Shown: positions 47,661 through 59,025 of the stretch, one piece after another
Numbering within the stretch: the stretch's first letter is position 1
How the letters are laid out: each line of letters begins with the position of its first letter
DNA from: Irpex lacteus
Lineage: Eukaryota; Basidiomycota; Agaricomycetes; Polyporales; Irpicaceae
Reading direction: 5' to 3'
Length of the DNA: 64,000 bases
NCBI GenBank assembly: GCA_001986395.2
Contig: MQVO02000028.1
Coordinates: 124,001 to 188,000 of the forward strand
The notes under the pieces: generated by a model
What the model was told of the DNA's origin: nothing
Database searches by the model: none
What the model saw: the letters and a program-made list of their open reading frames with translations, nothing else
Position numbers and translations under genes: made by a program

Positions 47661-49740
47661 TCACATTACGTATTGCATGCCCTTAAATTGATTATCTCTC
47701 CACAATTTCCACCAACAGAGTGCTGCACAGACAGCGACTCCCACCTGGAACATGCCTAGTACCCAAGCAGCACTTACATAGCCAGGCGGCTTGCTCAAAC
47801 TCCCTAGCAACCACGTCGAGAAAATCCCTCCAGCATTAGTAGAGCAGGTTATAAGGGCGATGGATGTGGCTCTAGTCGTGTATGGGGTATGCGAATTGTT
47901 GGAAGTCCATGCAATAAGTGGAGGCACCATGCCGTACGTTCCTGGAAGGATGAAGAAAAGAGCGGCGTAACGCGCATGAGGATGATGTGTCCCTACGAAC
48001 AGCGTCAGTTCAGGCATTGCTCTGAACAGTAACTCACGAACCAAGAAATATCCCAAAGCCGACCAGGCCGAGGAGAGCAAATACGATGATCGTGAATCCG
48101 CGTTTGGTGTACTTATCAGAGATATACGACGACGTTGTAGCTACTAGTTACTCATTTTTAGTACACGTAAATTCATGAATCAACGGTGGCTGAGAGCACT
48201 CACGGACAAGAGATGCCATAAATGGTGGTACGCTCATTAATTGTGCTCTATTTCCTATATAACCCAGAGATGCAACGATTGAAGGCGTGAAACTAGTCGG
48301 TATCGTGAGTAACACTCTGTTCCAAATATGAGATACATACTACGCCATGCCGTTCAACGTCGCGCCGCTGAGGAAACCCGCGTTGAACGCAATAAGCCAT
48401 ATGTGTGGTAACTTGAGCGCGTGCCACACCTCCCGCCACTTTATTTTGTTCTGTCCTTCTAATCCTGACGTGTCCGCATCGGAACCGGATTCTCGAAGTG
48501 GTTCTGTAGGCTTCTTATCGCGAAGGACCGAGATTTCGGAGGGCGAGAGGTGGGAGTGTTCGTTGTTCAAGATACAAACTAGGTATGCTTTCTCATCCAA
48601 GGTCAAGAAAGGTACGTGTGATGGCGTGCTAGGGAGAATAAAAAACGTGAGGAGGCCAAAGAGAATACTGAGCAGCCCTTCCTGTTGGCGTGATATAAAA
48701 GCTGATACGAAAGGACACACAGCACAAACAAATGGTGGCTGACACTTACGAGGATAAAGAGCCAAGCCCATCCTGGCCTGCCCCCAACTCCATCCATGTG
48801 CAAAATAGCAGAGGCTAATAATCCAGAGAATGCTCCCGCTATTGTCGGAGCCGTGAAATAGATTGATATACTAGGTGTGGAGATTCAGTCGGAGCGTCTC
48901 ATAATTGTGTACGATAACGCAACCTACCGAAGTTGCAGCTGGTTCCTGGGATAGAATCCCGACAGATAAAGCATACATCCCGGTGACAAACCCCCTAGTA
49001 AGAAGCCAAATCCAAGACGTAACGCAGAAGTTAATTTCTTACAGCATATTCGTAACGGACGTCGGACGAACCTTCGAAGAGCCCTATGAAGAACCGGCAA
49101 GCAATCAAACCGCCATACGACCTCACAGTTCCTTGTAGCATGGATGAAATGCCCCAGCAAACCGCCAAAAGAGGCAGGACTATGTGCGGTCCTATGCGTT
49201 TCAGCCATAGATTAGATGGGAGCTCGACAAGGATGTATGGAATATAAGTGATAGTAAGCGCCAAACTGTACTGGAAGGTGCATCGTGCATGGTTAAAATC
49301 GGCGTCGTACCGAGTTCGTATATCAGAACTGTTTTACTCACTGTAGAAAGGGAACATTCACCTGATAATCAGACATAGACAAGTCTTGCTGTAAACCCGC
49401 GATACGCGCGTTCCCAATGTTTCCTCTGTCCTGATCAGATCTACGTCAGTGAGCAGATTAGAGACACAACTCGGATAGTGAAGCATACCAGGAAGCATAG
49501 CAGTAAAATAGTAGTGACTATCGGTAGCACGATGCGGTCTATTTTCGACCACACTGCGCTGTCGTCCCCACGTAGTACCTGATTTTCTTCTGCCGTAGCC
49601 GGAAAAGACGAACGGACTGGATTGCCATTTAGCAGTTCAGGTGAATATGGCAAGGAAGAGTGCCGTCCTCCGACAGGCTCTTTCACCCTGTTTGGAGACG
49701 CTTTCGAGTTGTCATTCATAGTTGACATCGTTGGAGTCAA
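47661..49740 (-). CDS. MFS transporter, allantoate/anion-cation symporter (Dal5) type
   Basis: A major-facilitator permease in about nine exons, start at ATG 49740 (or the next Met). Order: Ser-rich N-terminus; IDRIVLPIVTTILLLCFL with the adjoining DRGNIGNARIAGLQQDLSM (the classical first-helix/loop signature of this family); TYIPYILVELPSNLWLKRIG; CRFFIGLFEGGLFPGCMLYLSGFY; LLASAILHMDG; EGLLSILFGLLTFFILPSTP; a central loop; WHALKLPHIWLIAFNAGF; YISDKYTKRG; PPLIAWTSNNS. These match the Dal5-like anion:cation symporter group that takes up allantoate, pantothenate or related carboxylates. Substrate cannot be read from sequence. Intact by inspection. Confidence 0.8.
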
Positions 49741-50779
49741 GGCCGGAAGTGAACCAGTGGACGATGAGCAGCTGAAGAAGACGTCGTGAGATACAACACT
49801 TCAAGTATATGTAGGCTATAAATAAACCGCAACCAAATACTCACGGAATACGCTCTGAATGTGTATAAGAGAACATGGCGTGTATTCTGTGAAAAAACGT
49901 CAGAAACGTACCGAGATACATGTGGCCTCGGTTGAATGGCCATGGAAAACCCGCGGAAGACGGCTTCTTCCATGGAACCTACGTCCTGGCTTCTCACTGT
50001 TACCTTTTCAAAGGAGCGATTAGATACTAGATCGTATGATACACTGAGTCAGAGGACGACGTACCAATCAAAAAGTTCGTGAAGAGCCGTGAGTATACAT
50101 CGAAGTTGCAGTAAGCATCACACGCCGTAACTCGTCTCATCTTAACGATCGGCATGCACTCTCGGCAGCTATACTGTGAACCTGGGCCTTCAAGAATGTA
50201 TGGGGGTGGTAGACTTGGAAGTTGGACAGAGGAGTAACACCGGAACGATATAATGCATGTTGTTGAATACTTGAAGCCAGTCCGTGTATATGCGACTGGG
50301 ACATTTCATGTTCGTATTTGAGAAGTACGGGATGGCGCTGCAAGTGTTTATATTATTCAGCATCGCGCTTCGTGAGTCGAACCTTTTCCCGGGATAATGA
50401 TTCTTCCGACCAAGTAACGCGTCATCTCGCCCTAAGACAGTTATTAGCATGTCCCAATTCGTGTGCAATACAGTGAAGTACACACCTCACTATATGACTC
50501 TTGTAGCCACCGTTCCCCATCAGTGATCTCTACCACAAATAACGTACAGAGTGAAGACTCGCTGTATCAATAGCTCCAAACTAGGAATTAACACCAGCTC
50601 TGTGGCTCAGATTATCACTGTAAATACAGAGCTTTCATTCGTCGAAACAGTGATTAGTGAGAAGGATGAGAATCCGAACGAGCACACACTCACCCATTCT
50701 TACACACGCAATGCAGAACAAGATGGTCACATCACATATCGCTTCCCATTCAGCGTGTTATCCCTCCAGAGAACTGTTA
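49741..50779. other. Intergenic, nothing recognised
   Basis: About 1 kb between the MFS gene and the Harbinger element with only short unsupported frames. Confidence 0.5.
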
Positions 50780-51003
50780 GGGCCTGATCTGCAGCCCATT
50801 CTGTAAGCGCATTCTTTCAGAATCGCCCGCCAAATCCGAAAAATGAGCTTTCGGCGCAGAATTCGGCGCTTGTGTGACGTTTTGTTACTGATGTGACGTT
50901 CGTGTGACTGATTCTGTCGCTCATCGAGCTGCGAGTGAGCTGGCACGTCCGGACGACTTCCCTGCTTCTTTGACCACTTGTTGCTTTCCTGCTTGCTACG
51001 TTT

Positions 51004-52121
51004 ATGGCCAGAAGCAACGCAGACAAGGCGCCGCGTGCTGAGTGGCTGCCTAATACGGCAAAGAAGTTCATCACTGCCCTCCGGAAGGAGAAACAGCATG
51101 GGCGCATGGTAGAGAATGGGTTCAAGGCTGTTGCATGGACCAACGCTGCTAAAGTCTTGCGAGAAGACTTGAGTATTAATTATACTGTCTCGCAGCTCAA
51201 GAACCAGTGGACCAAGGTGCGTGTTTCTTTCCTCTACTGAGGTCTGTTGGCTCAAATCAGTCTGTAGCTCCGTGGTCAGTACAAGAACCTTGTCGAACTG
51301 CGCCAGCAGTCAGGATTTGGGTGGGATGGTGATCGTTTCATGGTAACTGCTACAGATGACGTCTGGGAGCCACTTCTAGAGGTGCGTAACAGCTACTATG
51401 CAATGACTACGCTGACTGGGAGACAGAAACATTCAAAATTCCGGTGGTTTCGCACTCACCCGTTCCCTCTCTTTGACGACCTCGCCTTTCTGTGCGAAAA
51501 CACCTTCGCTACTGGAGAACATGCCTTTGCTGTTGGAGGTGCGCCTGAGCCACCTGTGAGGGATGCTGCAGAGGATGTAGAGGATTCAGATGGTACGGAG
51601 GGGGAGAATGGCGTTGACGAAGGCGCCGCTACCGAGGGAGAAGTAGCCGCACCGTCTGCACCACAGGTACGTTCTCATCTTGTTGACACTGCATGCATAT
51701 GTTGAGCTTGCTGTAGGTTCCTGCTACTACCCCTACGACACCTGCGAGACCTCCGTCGTCCAGCGCGTCCCGCGTTGCAGATGAGACTGAGTGGCGCAGT
51801 GCCAGCTTTAGCAGGCCGCCATCCAAGCGCCAGCGCTCCAGTCCTCTCATTCCAATTGCGCACTCAATTGATCGTCTTGCAGACGTTCTTCAGCCTCCAC
51901 CGGTAGTTGTCCCAGGATCAATTCCCGCTACTCCTCGCCGAAAGCGTGCTTGGGCAACTGTCATTGCGGAGGAGACAGACTTGCGCCCTGACGAGATTGC
52001 GAAGATACAGAAGATTTGGAGGAACAAGCCTGAGCTTGCGGAGGAGTATTTAAGCTTTCCGCCTCACTTCCGTGAAGCACGTGACATCTGGCTCCGAAAC
52101 GAACTCCTTGCTTTAGATTAG
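51004..52121 (+). CDS. Harbinger Myb/SANT-like DNA-binding protein
   Basis: Four exons (51004-51216, 51268-51381, 51427-51666, 51717-52121). The N-terminal Myb/SANT-like domain reads FITALRKEKQHGRMVENGFK, AWTNAAKVLRED, VSQLKNQWTKLRGQYKN, SGFGWD and DDVWEPLLE. It is followed by FRWFRTHPFPLFDDLAFLC. Then come an acidic region, a Ser/Arg-rich region with a possible nuclear signal (PPSKRQRS, PRRKRAW) and a C-terminal helical part ending WLRNELLALD. In Harbinger elements this protein binds the ends and brings the transposase into the nucleus. No defect seen. Confidence 0.85.
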
Positions 52122-52147
52122 AAAACTGTTTTGCGCAAATATCAATT

Positions 52148-53498
52148 TTATTGTTCTCGTCTCGCTAGCTCTGCCTGATAGCTCTCCCACATTGCCATTG
52201 CAATACGATCTCTACGCTCTTCAGCACGGATCCGCTCTTCTTCTCTAATCTCCCCACCTAGCAACATCTCAGCTTCCTCCGCTGCACCTCTATCATCTCC
52301 CACTTCCTGGCCATCATCATCTCCATCGTAGTCTTCATCCAAGAGATCACCAGTGGCATTATTGAATACACTGTCCGGATCGTGGATTTGATTAAAAGTA
52401 AAGATCGCTGCGAAAGCAACCCAAATGCGATTTTGAGTCGGCAAGCTATATTCGCAGGCTTGACCAAGGATAGGAAACTGTCTCTTGCAAGCACCAAAGA
52501 TACGCTCAACAACGTTACGCGCCTGTGCGTGGCGTAGGTTGAACAGTTCCTCATGATCCTTTGGGCTTTAGACATATCAGATAAAGTTCAGAGACAAGCT
52601 GAATACATTACAGTACCGTTGGTTTGCAGCTCCCCACTCTCGCAAATGATAGCGAACACCTCGGTAAGGAACTAAAAGGACATCGCAAGACGGAAATCCA
52701 GCATCGGCCAAATAGTAGCAACCTTCAGGTACTGCGAAGGATGTGCTGCGTGCGATTTCGAAAAGATAGCTGTCGGATGCGCTACCTTCCCAGCCAACAA
52801 GAAGGTAGCAGAAGAGCATCTCGAATGTACAGGCAGCAAGCAGGTTATGTGTGATGTTACCAGAACGATCACGGTAGCGAGCACGTATTTCGGCAAGAAC
52901 GTGGGCGGGAATATGTGTTCCATCTATAGCCCCTTTAGCGTGCTTGAAGAAGGGATAGAATTTGGGATTGTTGCGGATGATGGGAGACAATGGGGTAGTA
53001 GCATCAGGTAGGCGGATAACAGTACCGAGAAACGCGGGGTTGGTAACTGCGTCAAGTACTGAGTTAATGATGCTGCACATAAATTAGGCTCTGAATCGAA
53101 ATAAATCTCAAGCTAGCTGCTACGCACACTGATACAGTATTTGTACTGTGCTGAAACCGTTCCGCAATGTCACGGTGGCCACTATTGTGCACACCCAGGT
53201 ATAAGAACATTGCCACCTTTTCCTCCAAATCGATGCTTCTTGAGTCAGATAGCCCAGAGATCATAAACAGCTGATGACATAGCTTCTTGAATATTTGACT
53301 CTCTATCCCCAATGCGTCCCTCATCCGCAACTCATGTCCATTAAGCAGATCTTGCACCCACTGCCGGCCAGTGAACTTTGAATCGTGATAATCCTCTCGG
53401 TTCAGATACCGCTCGTGAATACCACAGGCTGCTGAAGCTGCAGCCACCACAGCCGCAGCAACTGCACGACGCTGGGCATCTGTCAATCTGTCTGCCAT
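52148..53498 (-). CDS. PIF/Harbinger DDE transposase
   Basis: Three exons starting with ATG at 53498 (MADRLTDAQRRAVAAA). The first exon holds the helix-turn-helix-like HRDIAERFQHSTNTVS. The second carries the first catalytic Asp in GAIDGTHIP and the second in YYLADAGFPSCDVLL. The third carries the catalytic Glu in HAQARNVVERIFGACKR, and an acidic/Arg-Glu-rich tail ending in QAELARREQ. The DDE triad is therefore complete. It is convergent with the Myb-like gene, with stops 26 bp apart. No stop or frameshift seen. Confidence 0.88.
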
Positions 53499-53620
53499 AG
53501 TGAGGAAGGGAGAAAATAAATGAGTATGCGCGACGAGCGATTACGGACACCGTGATGAACAATTTGATCGAATTTCCTTTTATGTACATCACATCGTTAC
53601 ATACTGTGACACAGGCGCTG

Positions 53621-53644
53621 GCTACAGAATGCGCATTCTGTAGC
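53621..53644. repeat. 24-bp perfect palindrome beside right Harbinger TIR
   Basis: GCTACAGAATGC followed by its exact reverse complement lies 6 bp inside the right TIR. Related words (ATTCTGTAAGCGCATTC) lie just inside the left TIR. It could be a subterminal binding site for the Myb-like protein or transposase. Confidence 0.75.
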
Positions 53645-53670
53645 TGAAGCGGCTGCAGATCAGGCCCTTA

Positions 53671-54055
53671 GGTGTGCGTATTATCCACCCGGCACTACGT
53701 GCCGGAGGTAGGCGCTAGGAGAGCGTAGCAGTAGGAGAAGGTGGTGGTGGGAATATATTATCCTAAAGTAGTATATACTGTATAGTTATTGACGAGCTAC
53801 ATAGTGTAAGCGCCAGCGTAGCTGGCGCGACATCTTTCACTTAACTGTACACGTAGGCATCCGAATATAACTCGGTTATACTTACGGCTACAGCGTGACG
53901 AAGATCTTACACTTTTTTAAGTATCGAGAAAATTCGTATCCTACACAGGAACAATCCCCGATACCTCTCAAGCAACCCACCCAACGAGTTGATATTCTCG
54001 CGACGACTTCGACAAGAAGACACCACCACGAGAACAAAAAAGGGCGAATCCAAGA
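53671..54055. other. Leader/possible 5' LTR of the outer retroelement
   Basis: This stretch lies between the Harbinger TSD and the split gag. It holds two strong hairpins (CCGGCAC TAC GTGCCGG at 53689-53705; GCGCCAGC GTA GCTGGCGC at 53810-53828) and an A/T-rich promoter-like stretch near 53780. It may be the 5' LTR of the outer element, but the other LTR is outside the window, so this is unproven. Confidence 0.4.
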
Positions 54056-54479
54056 ATGGAACACCCACAAAAGGTTCGCGAGTCAAGAACGACTCAGGAG
54101 CCACAACCGTCTGTCGATGAAGACGAGGAGCAGAGACAACAGCGAGACGAACGCGAGGAAGAAGCAATCAACGAGGAGCTGGGGGCGCGAGCGAAAGATA
54201 AGGCGAGGACGAAGTCCACCAGCGAGGAAACTCGCCGACGGGCAACGTCCAACCCCTCTCGAGTAGCCACGAGACAGCCGGTGCAAACACGTAGCCGAAG
54301 CAGGAACGAACTCGCGCCTGCTGCAGTTACGGGTGTGATGAGCGAAGCCATAGCGGAGCAACAGGCTCGCAAAGGTAAGGAGAGACAGGGCGGGGATAGG
54401 AATGGACGGCAGGACGACGCAGATGACGAACGAGAGACTCGACTGGACAAAACGCGAACCACCCGGGCGAGGGAGGCGA
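54056..54479 (+). pseudogene. Gag of outer retroelement, 5' part (split by insertion)
   Basis: The frame starts at ATG 54056 (MEHPQKVRESRT) and is highly charged, rich in Glu, Arg, Gln and Asp. It is interrupted after codon 141 by the chromovirus at 54480. Across the 5-bp target duplication the same frame resumes at 61487 and stays open to the window end, so the two parts were one coding sequence. No stop or indel other than the insertion is seen. Confidence 0.8.
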
Positions 54480-55015
54480 TGTCACGACTATGACCAGGCT
54501 AGAGCTCGCTCGATGTCGAGAGTAACGAGGTCGCGTAACGAAAGTATCTAACAACTAAACAGGACCCTCGCAGAGACAAGTGTGGTGTGTGTGAGCACCG
54601 ACGTCAAGGGACTAGCGATAAAGTTATGACTAGAGACCAAGTTAGTATTATACTACCGACAATACAAAGTGGAACTCATACCTAGAGACCAAGAGGTCGA
54701 AACTGAGGTCTCCAGGCAGAGCCCAGTGGGGCTTATATATGTATCTACGAGGACCCCTGGTACCGGGTCTGTACTCCTAACACCACTATGAGTAAGCAAT
54801 GATGCAATGATGACGCGATATGATGCAATGTTCTACAAGGTTCTAGCGCCTTCTATGGATCATGTGGACGTGGGATGGAACTATACAGTATTACATAACT
54901 ATGTCCCAGGGTCACGTGACTGGTCTTTCAGAACAGGTACAGAAATGACGTAGGAATTGAGAGAAAAATCGGAAAAATAGTCAAAATAAAAGGAAAAATT
55001 GTCCAAGTCGTGACA
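54480..55015 (-). repeat. 3' LTR of the chromovirus
   Basis: 536 bp, with perfect 10-bp terminal inverted repeats (TGTCACGACT / AGTCGTGACA) and TG...CA ends. Confidence 0.95.
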
Positions 55016-55028
55016 TTACCCCCCTCCT
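55016..55028 (-). other. Polypurine tract
   Basis: AGGAGGGGGGTAA on the minus strand directly abuts the 3' LTR and overlaps the pol stop codon (55027-55029). It is the expected plus-strand primer site. Confidence 0.85.
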
Positions 55029-58000
55029 AAAGGCCTTTTCTCCGGAAGGCTGGGGTGTTGTCGATACCAAGTTCCCAGTCTGGGACTTTACGAAGCGTCT
55101 CGGGTGGTGGTGGGTCAAATTCGGCGTTGATAGATCGGAAATTCATAGCAAGGAATAGCGAGGCTGCAACTGGACGAGGTGCGCCGGGGTGTTTCTTGTG
55201 GAAGTCAGCAATAGCCTTCTTTGCGTGCTTGACGTTTTCAAGGGGTTCCCAGCTGTTATCGCTATCTGGATACCCCTTCCACTTGATCCGGTACTCGAAC
55301 TTCTTGTTCTGAACGTGCGAATCTAAGACCTTTTCTACTTCGTATTCCTCTTCTTCGTCAACAACGATTGGCGGTGGTTCGGGGAATTCTCGGTTTGGTA
55401 CAACTTTAGCAGCTTTCGCTGGGCGGAGGCGATCCACATGGAAGATCGGGTGACGCTTATCTCGTTTGGTAAGCTTGAGACGGTAGTTCATTGGTGCAAC
55501 CTTTTCGAGTATCTCGTAGGGGCCATCACGCTTAGGTGCCAGCTTGCTAGTCGGCTGACCCTTAGGATGTTTTTCGCGCTCGAGATAGACTCTGTCTCCG
55601 ATTTCGAACTGAGGCGTATTAGCAACCCCGTGGTCGTAGAACCGCTTCATGCGTTCAGCTGTTATCTCCAGAGCTGCACGAGCATCTTCCTGAGCTTCTT
55701 TTAGAAGTCGAAGGCGTTCGTCTGCCGCTGGAACCTTAGGGTTGGGGTTCAGCGAGACTTGAAACTCGGGAATGTAACCGTAGATCAATTCAAAGGGTGC
55801 TTTCCCAGTTGACGAGTGTACGCGGCTATTGAGAGCGAACTCAGCTATGGGTAGCCAATCAGTCCAATCGTCCTGTCGATACGCGCAGAAGGCTCGTAGA
55901 TACTGCTCAATCTCTTGGTTGAGTCGCTCGGTCTTGCCATCAGTTTGTGGGTGGTAAGCTGTTGACATGGAGGGTGTGACCCCGAGGGCTTCATAGATTG
56001 CCTTGAGGAATTTCGATGCAAAGACAGAACCTCGATCTGAGATGATCTGCTTGGGGACTCCGTGGTGACGGAAGACCTGCGTGATGTAGTCGTGCACATG
56101 GTCTGGAGCCTTCATCGTTTCCTTCGAGGGGTAGCAGTGTGCTTGCCCTGAGTGTCGATCAACTACTACCGTGATGGAGTCGTACCCATTGCTTTCTGGG
56201 AGCTTGACAATGAAGTCGGTCGTGACACTCTCCCAAGGGGTGTTGGGAGGATCAAGTGGTTGAAGCGGACCGCGAGCTGGCGCAGGGAAGATCTTTGTTC
56301 GTTGACAGATATCGCAAGTGTCCACGTATTCGTGTACGAATTTGGACATACTGGGCCACCAGTAGTTTCGCGAGAGAAGCTCTAGTGTCTTGTAGCGACC
56401 GGGGTGTCCGGCTGCCGGCACGTCGTGGTGAAGTCGGGTAAGCTCTTTACGTAGCTCAGGGTCTTTGGGAACATAGACTTTTCCCCGGAACAGGAGTAAT
56501 CCATCCTCCGTGTTCCATTCGTCTAACCCTTTGCTGAGTTGCTTGGGTCCGAGATTTTGGACCTTCGCTAGAGCGTCTGCTACTTCCGCATCCTTCGTTG
56601 AACATTCACGAATACGTTTCAACAGCTTTCTATCCGGTACTACCCTTGCATGTCCCCGTTGAGAGGCAGCCACCCGAAACCTGTCCGGCGTCAGAATCAC
56701 TTGGTTCTGATTGTCATCCTCATCCTTGACTTCATGTTGGCTTCGCCGAGTAAGGGCATCAGGTTTACCCATGGCTTTGCCTGGACGGGGTACAATTTCG
56801 AAGTTGAACCGTGATAGGAACAACGCCCACCGAGCTTGTCGTCGCGTGAGGTTTCTGGCTTTTGTCCAGTACTCCAAGTTCTTGTGGTCTGAATAGACTA
56901 TGAACTTCTCAGGGAGCCCTTCCAAGTAGTGGCGCCAGCTCTCTAACGCGCGAACGACTGCAAGAAGTTCGCGATCATAGATCTCGTAGTTACGCTCAGT
57001 TTCCGTCATTCCTTCTGACAGATAAGCTACAGGGTGCCACGCCTCATCATCCTGTTTTTGCTCAAGTACGCCGCCCGTGGCAAACCCAGAGGCGTCTGTC
57101 TCCACACGCGTTGGTTTGTTGAAGTCCCACATGGCCAGTACTGGATGAGTGGCAAATCTCCCTTTCAGCTCATCAAACGCTGCTTGCTCTTCAGCTCCCC
57201 ACTTCCAAGGCTCTTTGCCTGTCAGTCGATCTAGGGGTTTGCAGATTTTCCCGAAGTCTTTGATGAACCTTCGGTAGAAATTTGCAAACCCACGGAAACG
57301 TCTCACATCGGATGGGTTTTGTGGTGTTGGCCACTCAGTGATGGCTTTAACCTTCACTGGATCCATCTGAATACGATTGTGTGAAACTATCACTCCTAGA
57401 TACTCGACAGAGGCTTGCTCAAACTCGCACTTTTCTGGCTTTAGGAATAGATCGTGTTCCCTGAGCCGTCTGAGTACTTCGTGAACTACAGTACGGTGTT
57501 CTTCCAGATCATTGGAGAAGATCAGGATGTCATCTAGATACACCGTGACCTTTCCTTCGGCAACAAGATCTGCGAAGATGTCGTTCATCATGTTCTGGAA
57601 TGTTGCAGGCGAATTGGTAAGCCCGAAGAACATCACCGTGGGTTCGAACAATCCTCTGTTGGTAACAAAGGCAGCCTTGTACTCGTCTCCTTCCTTGATG
57701 CGAACATTGTTGTATCCCCATCGAACGTCAAGTTTGGTAAAGTACCGGGAGTCTTTCAACCGGTCCATTAACTCGGAAATCAGGGGTAGTGGGTATCGAT
57801 TCTTGATGGTCATCTCGTTCAACTTTCGGTAATCTTGTACCGGTCGAAGACTTCCATCCTTCTTTTTGACAAAGAAGAAGGGAGACGCCATTGGTGACTT
57901 AGACGGTCGAATGTACCCTTTCTCCAAGTTCTCCTTAAGAAACTTGTCAAGTTCAACTTGTTCGTTCTGGGACAACGGGTAAACCTTTGCATGGAAGCCC

Positions 58001-59013
58001 TTTGCTTCTGGTGTCAGCTCGATAGCATGGTCATGTGGTTTGTGTTCAGGAAGGCGTTCTGACTCTGCCTTCGAGAATACGTGCATGTGTTCTCGATACT
58101 GTTCCGGAATCATCTCTTCTAACGTCTTGGTTGGTCTAGACTTGGCTTCGGCTTCGGCTAACTCCGTAGAGTATGTGTAGCCGGCCGTGACAAACAGCCT
58201 GTCGTCTTTAGTGCATAGAGACGTATACAGAGACTCATGATGAGTGGTTGAATGACGAGGGGTGCCTTTTCCCCCAATTTGGGTGACTGGAGTAGCGGCT
58301 TGGAGCTTTGCCAACTTCTCTGGGTCAAAGGACGTCTCGTCATTACCCTGCTCGTCAGTGGGTTCTTCCACATTGTCCGCTTCAAGGATATATCCCTTTC
58401 CTACTTCCAGCCGCTTTGGCTGCTTCTGCTTAGGCTTTTCTTTAGAAACTTTCTTCGAACGTGCGGGGGCCGTAAGCCGAACCTCCGTATCACCCTTACA
58501 CGTCGATTCTGGTTTCAGAAGTCTGTCCTTTGCTTCGCAAGCCTCAGGGCACCCATCCATTCTGAGTATCCCTTCTGACCAATCGATACTGGGATTATGA
58601 TATCTCAACCAGTCGATTCCAATAATAACATTTTCAGGGCCAATGTTTGTGACCGTGAATACTGTCCGCTCATCATGCTCCCCAATCCTCATGTTGAGCA
58701 CGGCAACTTCGCTGATGGACCCATTCTGATTAGGTGTCCCATCGATGTTGTACACAGGGATTGGTTCCCTGAGTTTCCTTGTTCGTATACGGTTTTCTTC
58801 TACGAACCTCTTGTTGATGAACAGGGTGGATGCTCCACTGTCCACCATTGCTACGACTTCCTTCGATCTTCGCACACCGGAGACTGTGATGGGTACGTGG
58901 AAATGCTCTGATTCCGAACCTGTCTCATAAATACAATCGGCGAGTACATCGAATTTGTTGTTACATGGTATACGGGGTCGGACTTGCGTAGCTCTAAGAA
59001 CGGCCCTTCTCAA
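55027..59013 (-). CDS. Chromovirus Pol polyprotein (PR-RT-RH-IN-chromodomain)
   Basis: The open frame spans 1328 codons. Domains in order: aspartic protease with VDSGAST (Asp about residue 58); reverse transcriptase with [12 protein letters not shown] and the active-site YLDDILIF (about 490); RNase H with [11 protein letters not shown] and [10 protein letters not shown]. The integrase has the zinc region LHHD/GHPGRY/CDICQ (about 850-870), then catalytic Asp in TTDFIV (about 933), Asp in ISDRGS (about 991) and Glu in TERLNQE (about 1027). The C-terminal chromodomain has [17 protein letters not shown] (about 1240-1260). The first codon here is TTG, overlapping the gag stop in the -1 frame. An in-frame TAA lies 12 nt upstream, so pol has no ATG of its own and is most likely made as a Gag-Pol fusion. 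Confidence 0.93.
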   Translation of the reverse strand: MRRAVLRATQVRPRIPCNNKFDVLADCIYETGSESEHFHVPITVSGVRRSKEVVAMVDSGASTLFINKRFVEENRIRTRKLREPIPVYNIDGTPNQNGSISEVAVLNMRIGEHDERTVFTVTNIGPENVIIGIDWLRYHNPSIDWSEGILRMDGCPEACEAKDRLLKPESTCKGDTEVRLTAPARSKKVSKEKPKQKQPKRLEVGKGYILEADNVEEPTDEQGNDETSFDPEKLAKLQAATPVTQIGGKGTPRHSTTHHESLYTSLCTKDDRLFVTAGYTYSTELAEAEAKSRPTKTLEEMIPEQYREHMHVFSKAESERLPEHKPHDHAIELTPEAKGFHAKVYPLSQNEQVELDKFLKENLEKGYIRPSKSPMASPFFFVKKKDGSLRPVQDYRKLNEMTIKNRYPLPLISELMDRLKDSRYFTKLDVRWGYNNVRIKEGDEYKAAFVTNRGLFEPTVMFFGLTNSPATFQNMMNDIFADLVAEGKVTVYLDDILIFSNDLEEHRTVVHEVLRRLREHDLFLKPEKCEFEQASVEYLGVIVSHNRIQMDPVKVKAITEWPTPQNPSDVRRFRGFANFYRRFIKDFGKICKPLDRLTGKEPWKWGAEEQAAFDELKGRFATHPVLAMWDFNKPTRVETDASGFATGGVLEQKQDDEAWHPVAYLSEGMTETERNYEIYDRELLAVVRALESWRHYLEGLPEKFIVYSDHKNLEYWTKARNLTRRQARWALFLSRFNFEIVPRPGKAMGKPDALTRRSQHEVKDEDDNQNQVILTPDRFRVAASQRGHARVVPDRKLLKRIRECSTKDAEVADALAKVQNLGPKQLSKGLDEWNTEDGLLLFRGKVYVPKDPELRKELTRLHHDVPAAGHPGRYKTLELLSRNYWWPSMSKFVHEYVDTCDICQRTKIFPAPARGPLQPLDPPNTPWESVTTDFIVKLPESNGYDSITVVVDRHSGQAHCYPSKETMKAPDHVHDYITQVFRHHGVPKQIISDRGSVFASKFLKAIYEALGVTPSMSTAYHPQTDGKTERLNQEIEQYLRAFCAYRQDDWTDWLPIAEFALNSRVHSSTGKAPFELIYGYIPEFQVSLNPNPKVPAADERLRLLKEAQEDARAALEITAERMKRFYDHGVANTPQFEIGDRVYLEREKHPKGQPTSKLAPKRDGPYEILEKVAPMNYRLKLTKRDKRHPIFHVDRLRPAKAAKVVPNREFPEPPPIVVDEEEEYEVEKVLDSHVQNKKFEYRIKWKGYPDSDNSWEPLENVKHAKKAIADFHKKHPGAPRPVAASLFLAMNFRSINAEFDPPPPETLRKVPDWELGIDNTPAFRRKGL

Positions 59014-59025
59014 AAATCCTCTTTA
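59010..59025 (-). promoter_or_regulatory. Candidate -1 frameshift site between gag and pol
   Basis: Between the pol-frame TAA (59023-59025) and the gag TGA (59010-59012) there are only about ten bases, including a run of five T. Slippage on TTT before TGA would put ribosomes into the pol frame. Confidence 0.65.

Larger units (their letters stand above)
50780..53667. mobile_element. Complete PIF/Harbinger DNA transposon, 2888 bp
   Basis: The ends are 17-bp perfect terminal inverted repeats GGGCCTGATCTGCAGCC (50780-50796 and 53651-53667). They are flanked by the 3-bp TTA duplication (50777-50779 and 53668-53670) characteristic of PIF/Harbinger. Inside are the two genes of the superfamily, a Myb/SANT-like protein and a DDE nuclease, placed tail to tail. 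Both are open through their splices, so the element looks autonomous and recent. Confidence 0.93.

Noticed and set aside
57512..57832. Plus-strand ORF of 106 codons inside pol
   Set aside because: Antisense to the reverse transcriptase core.
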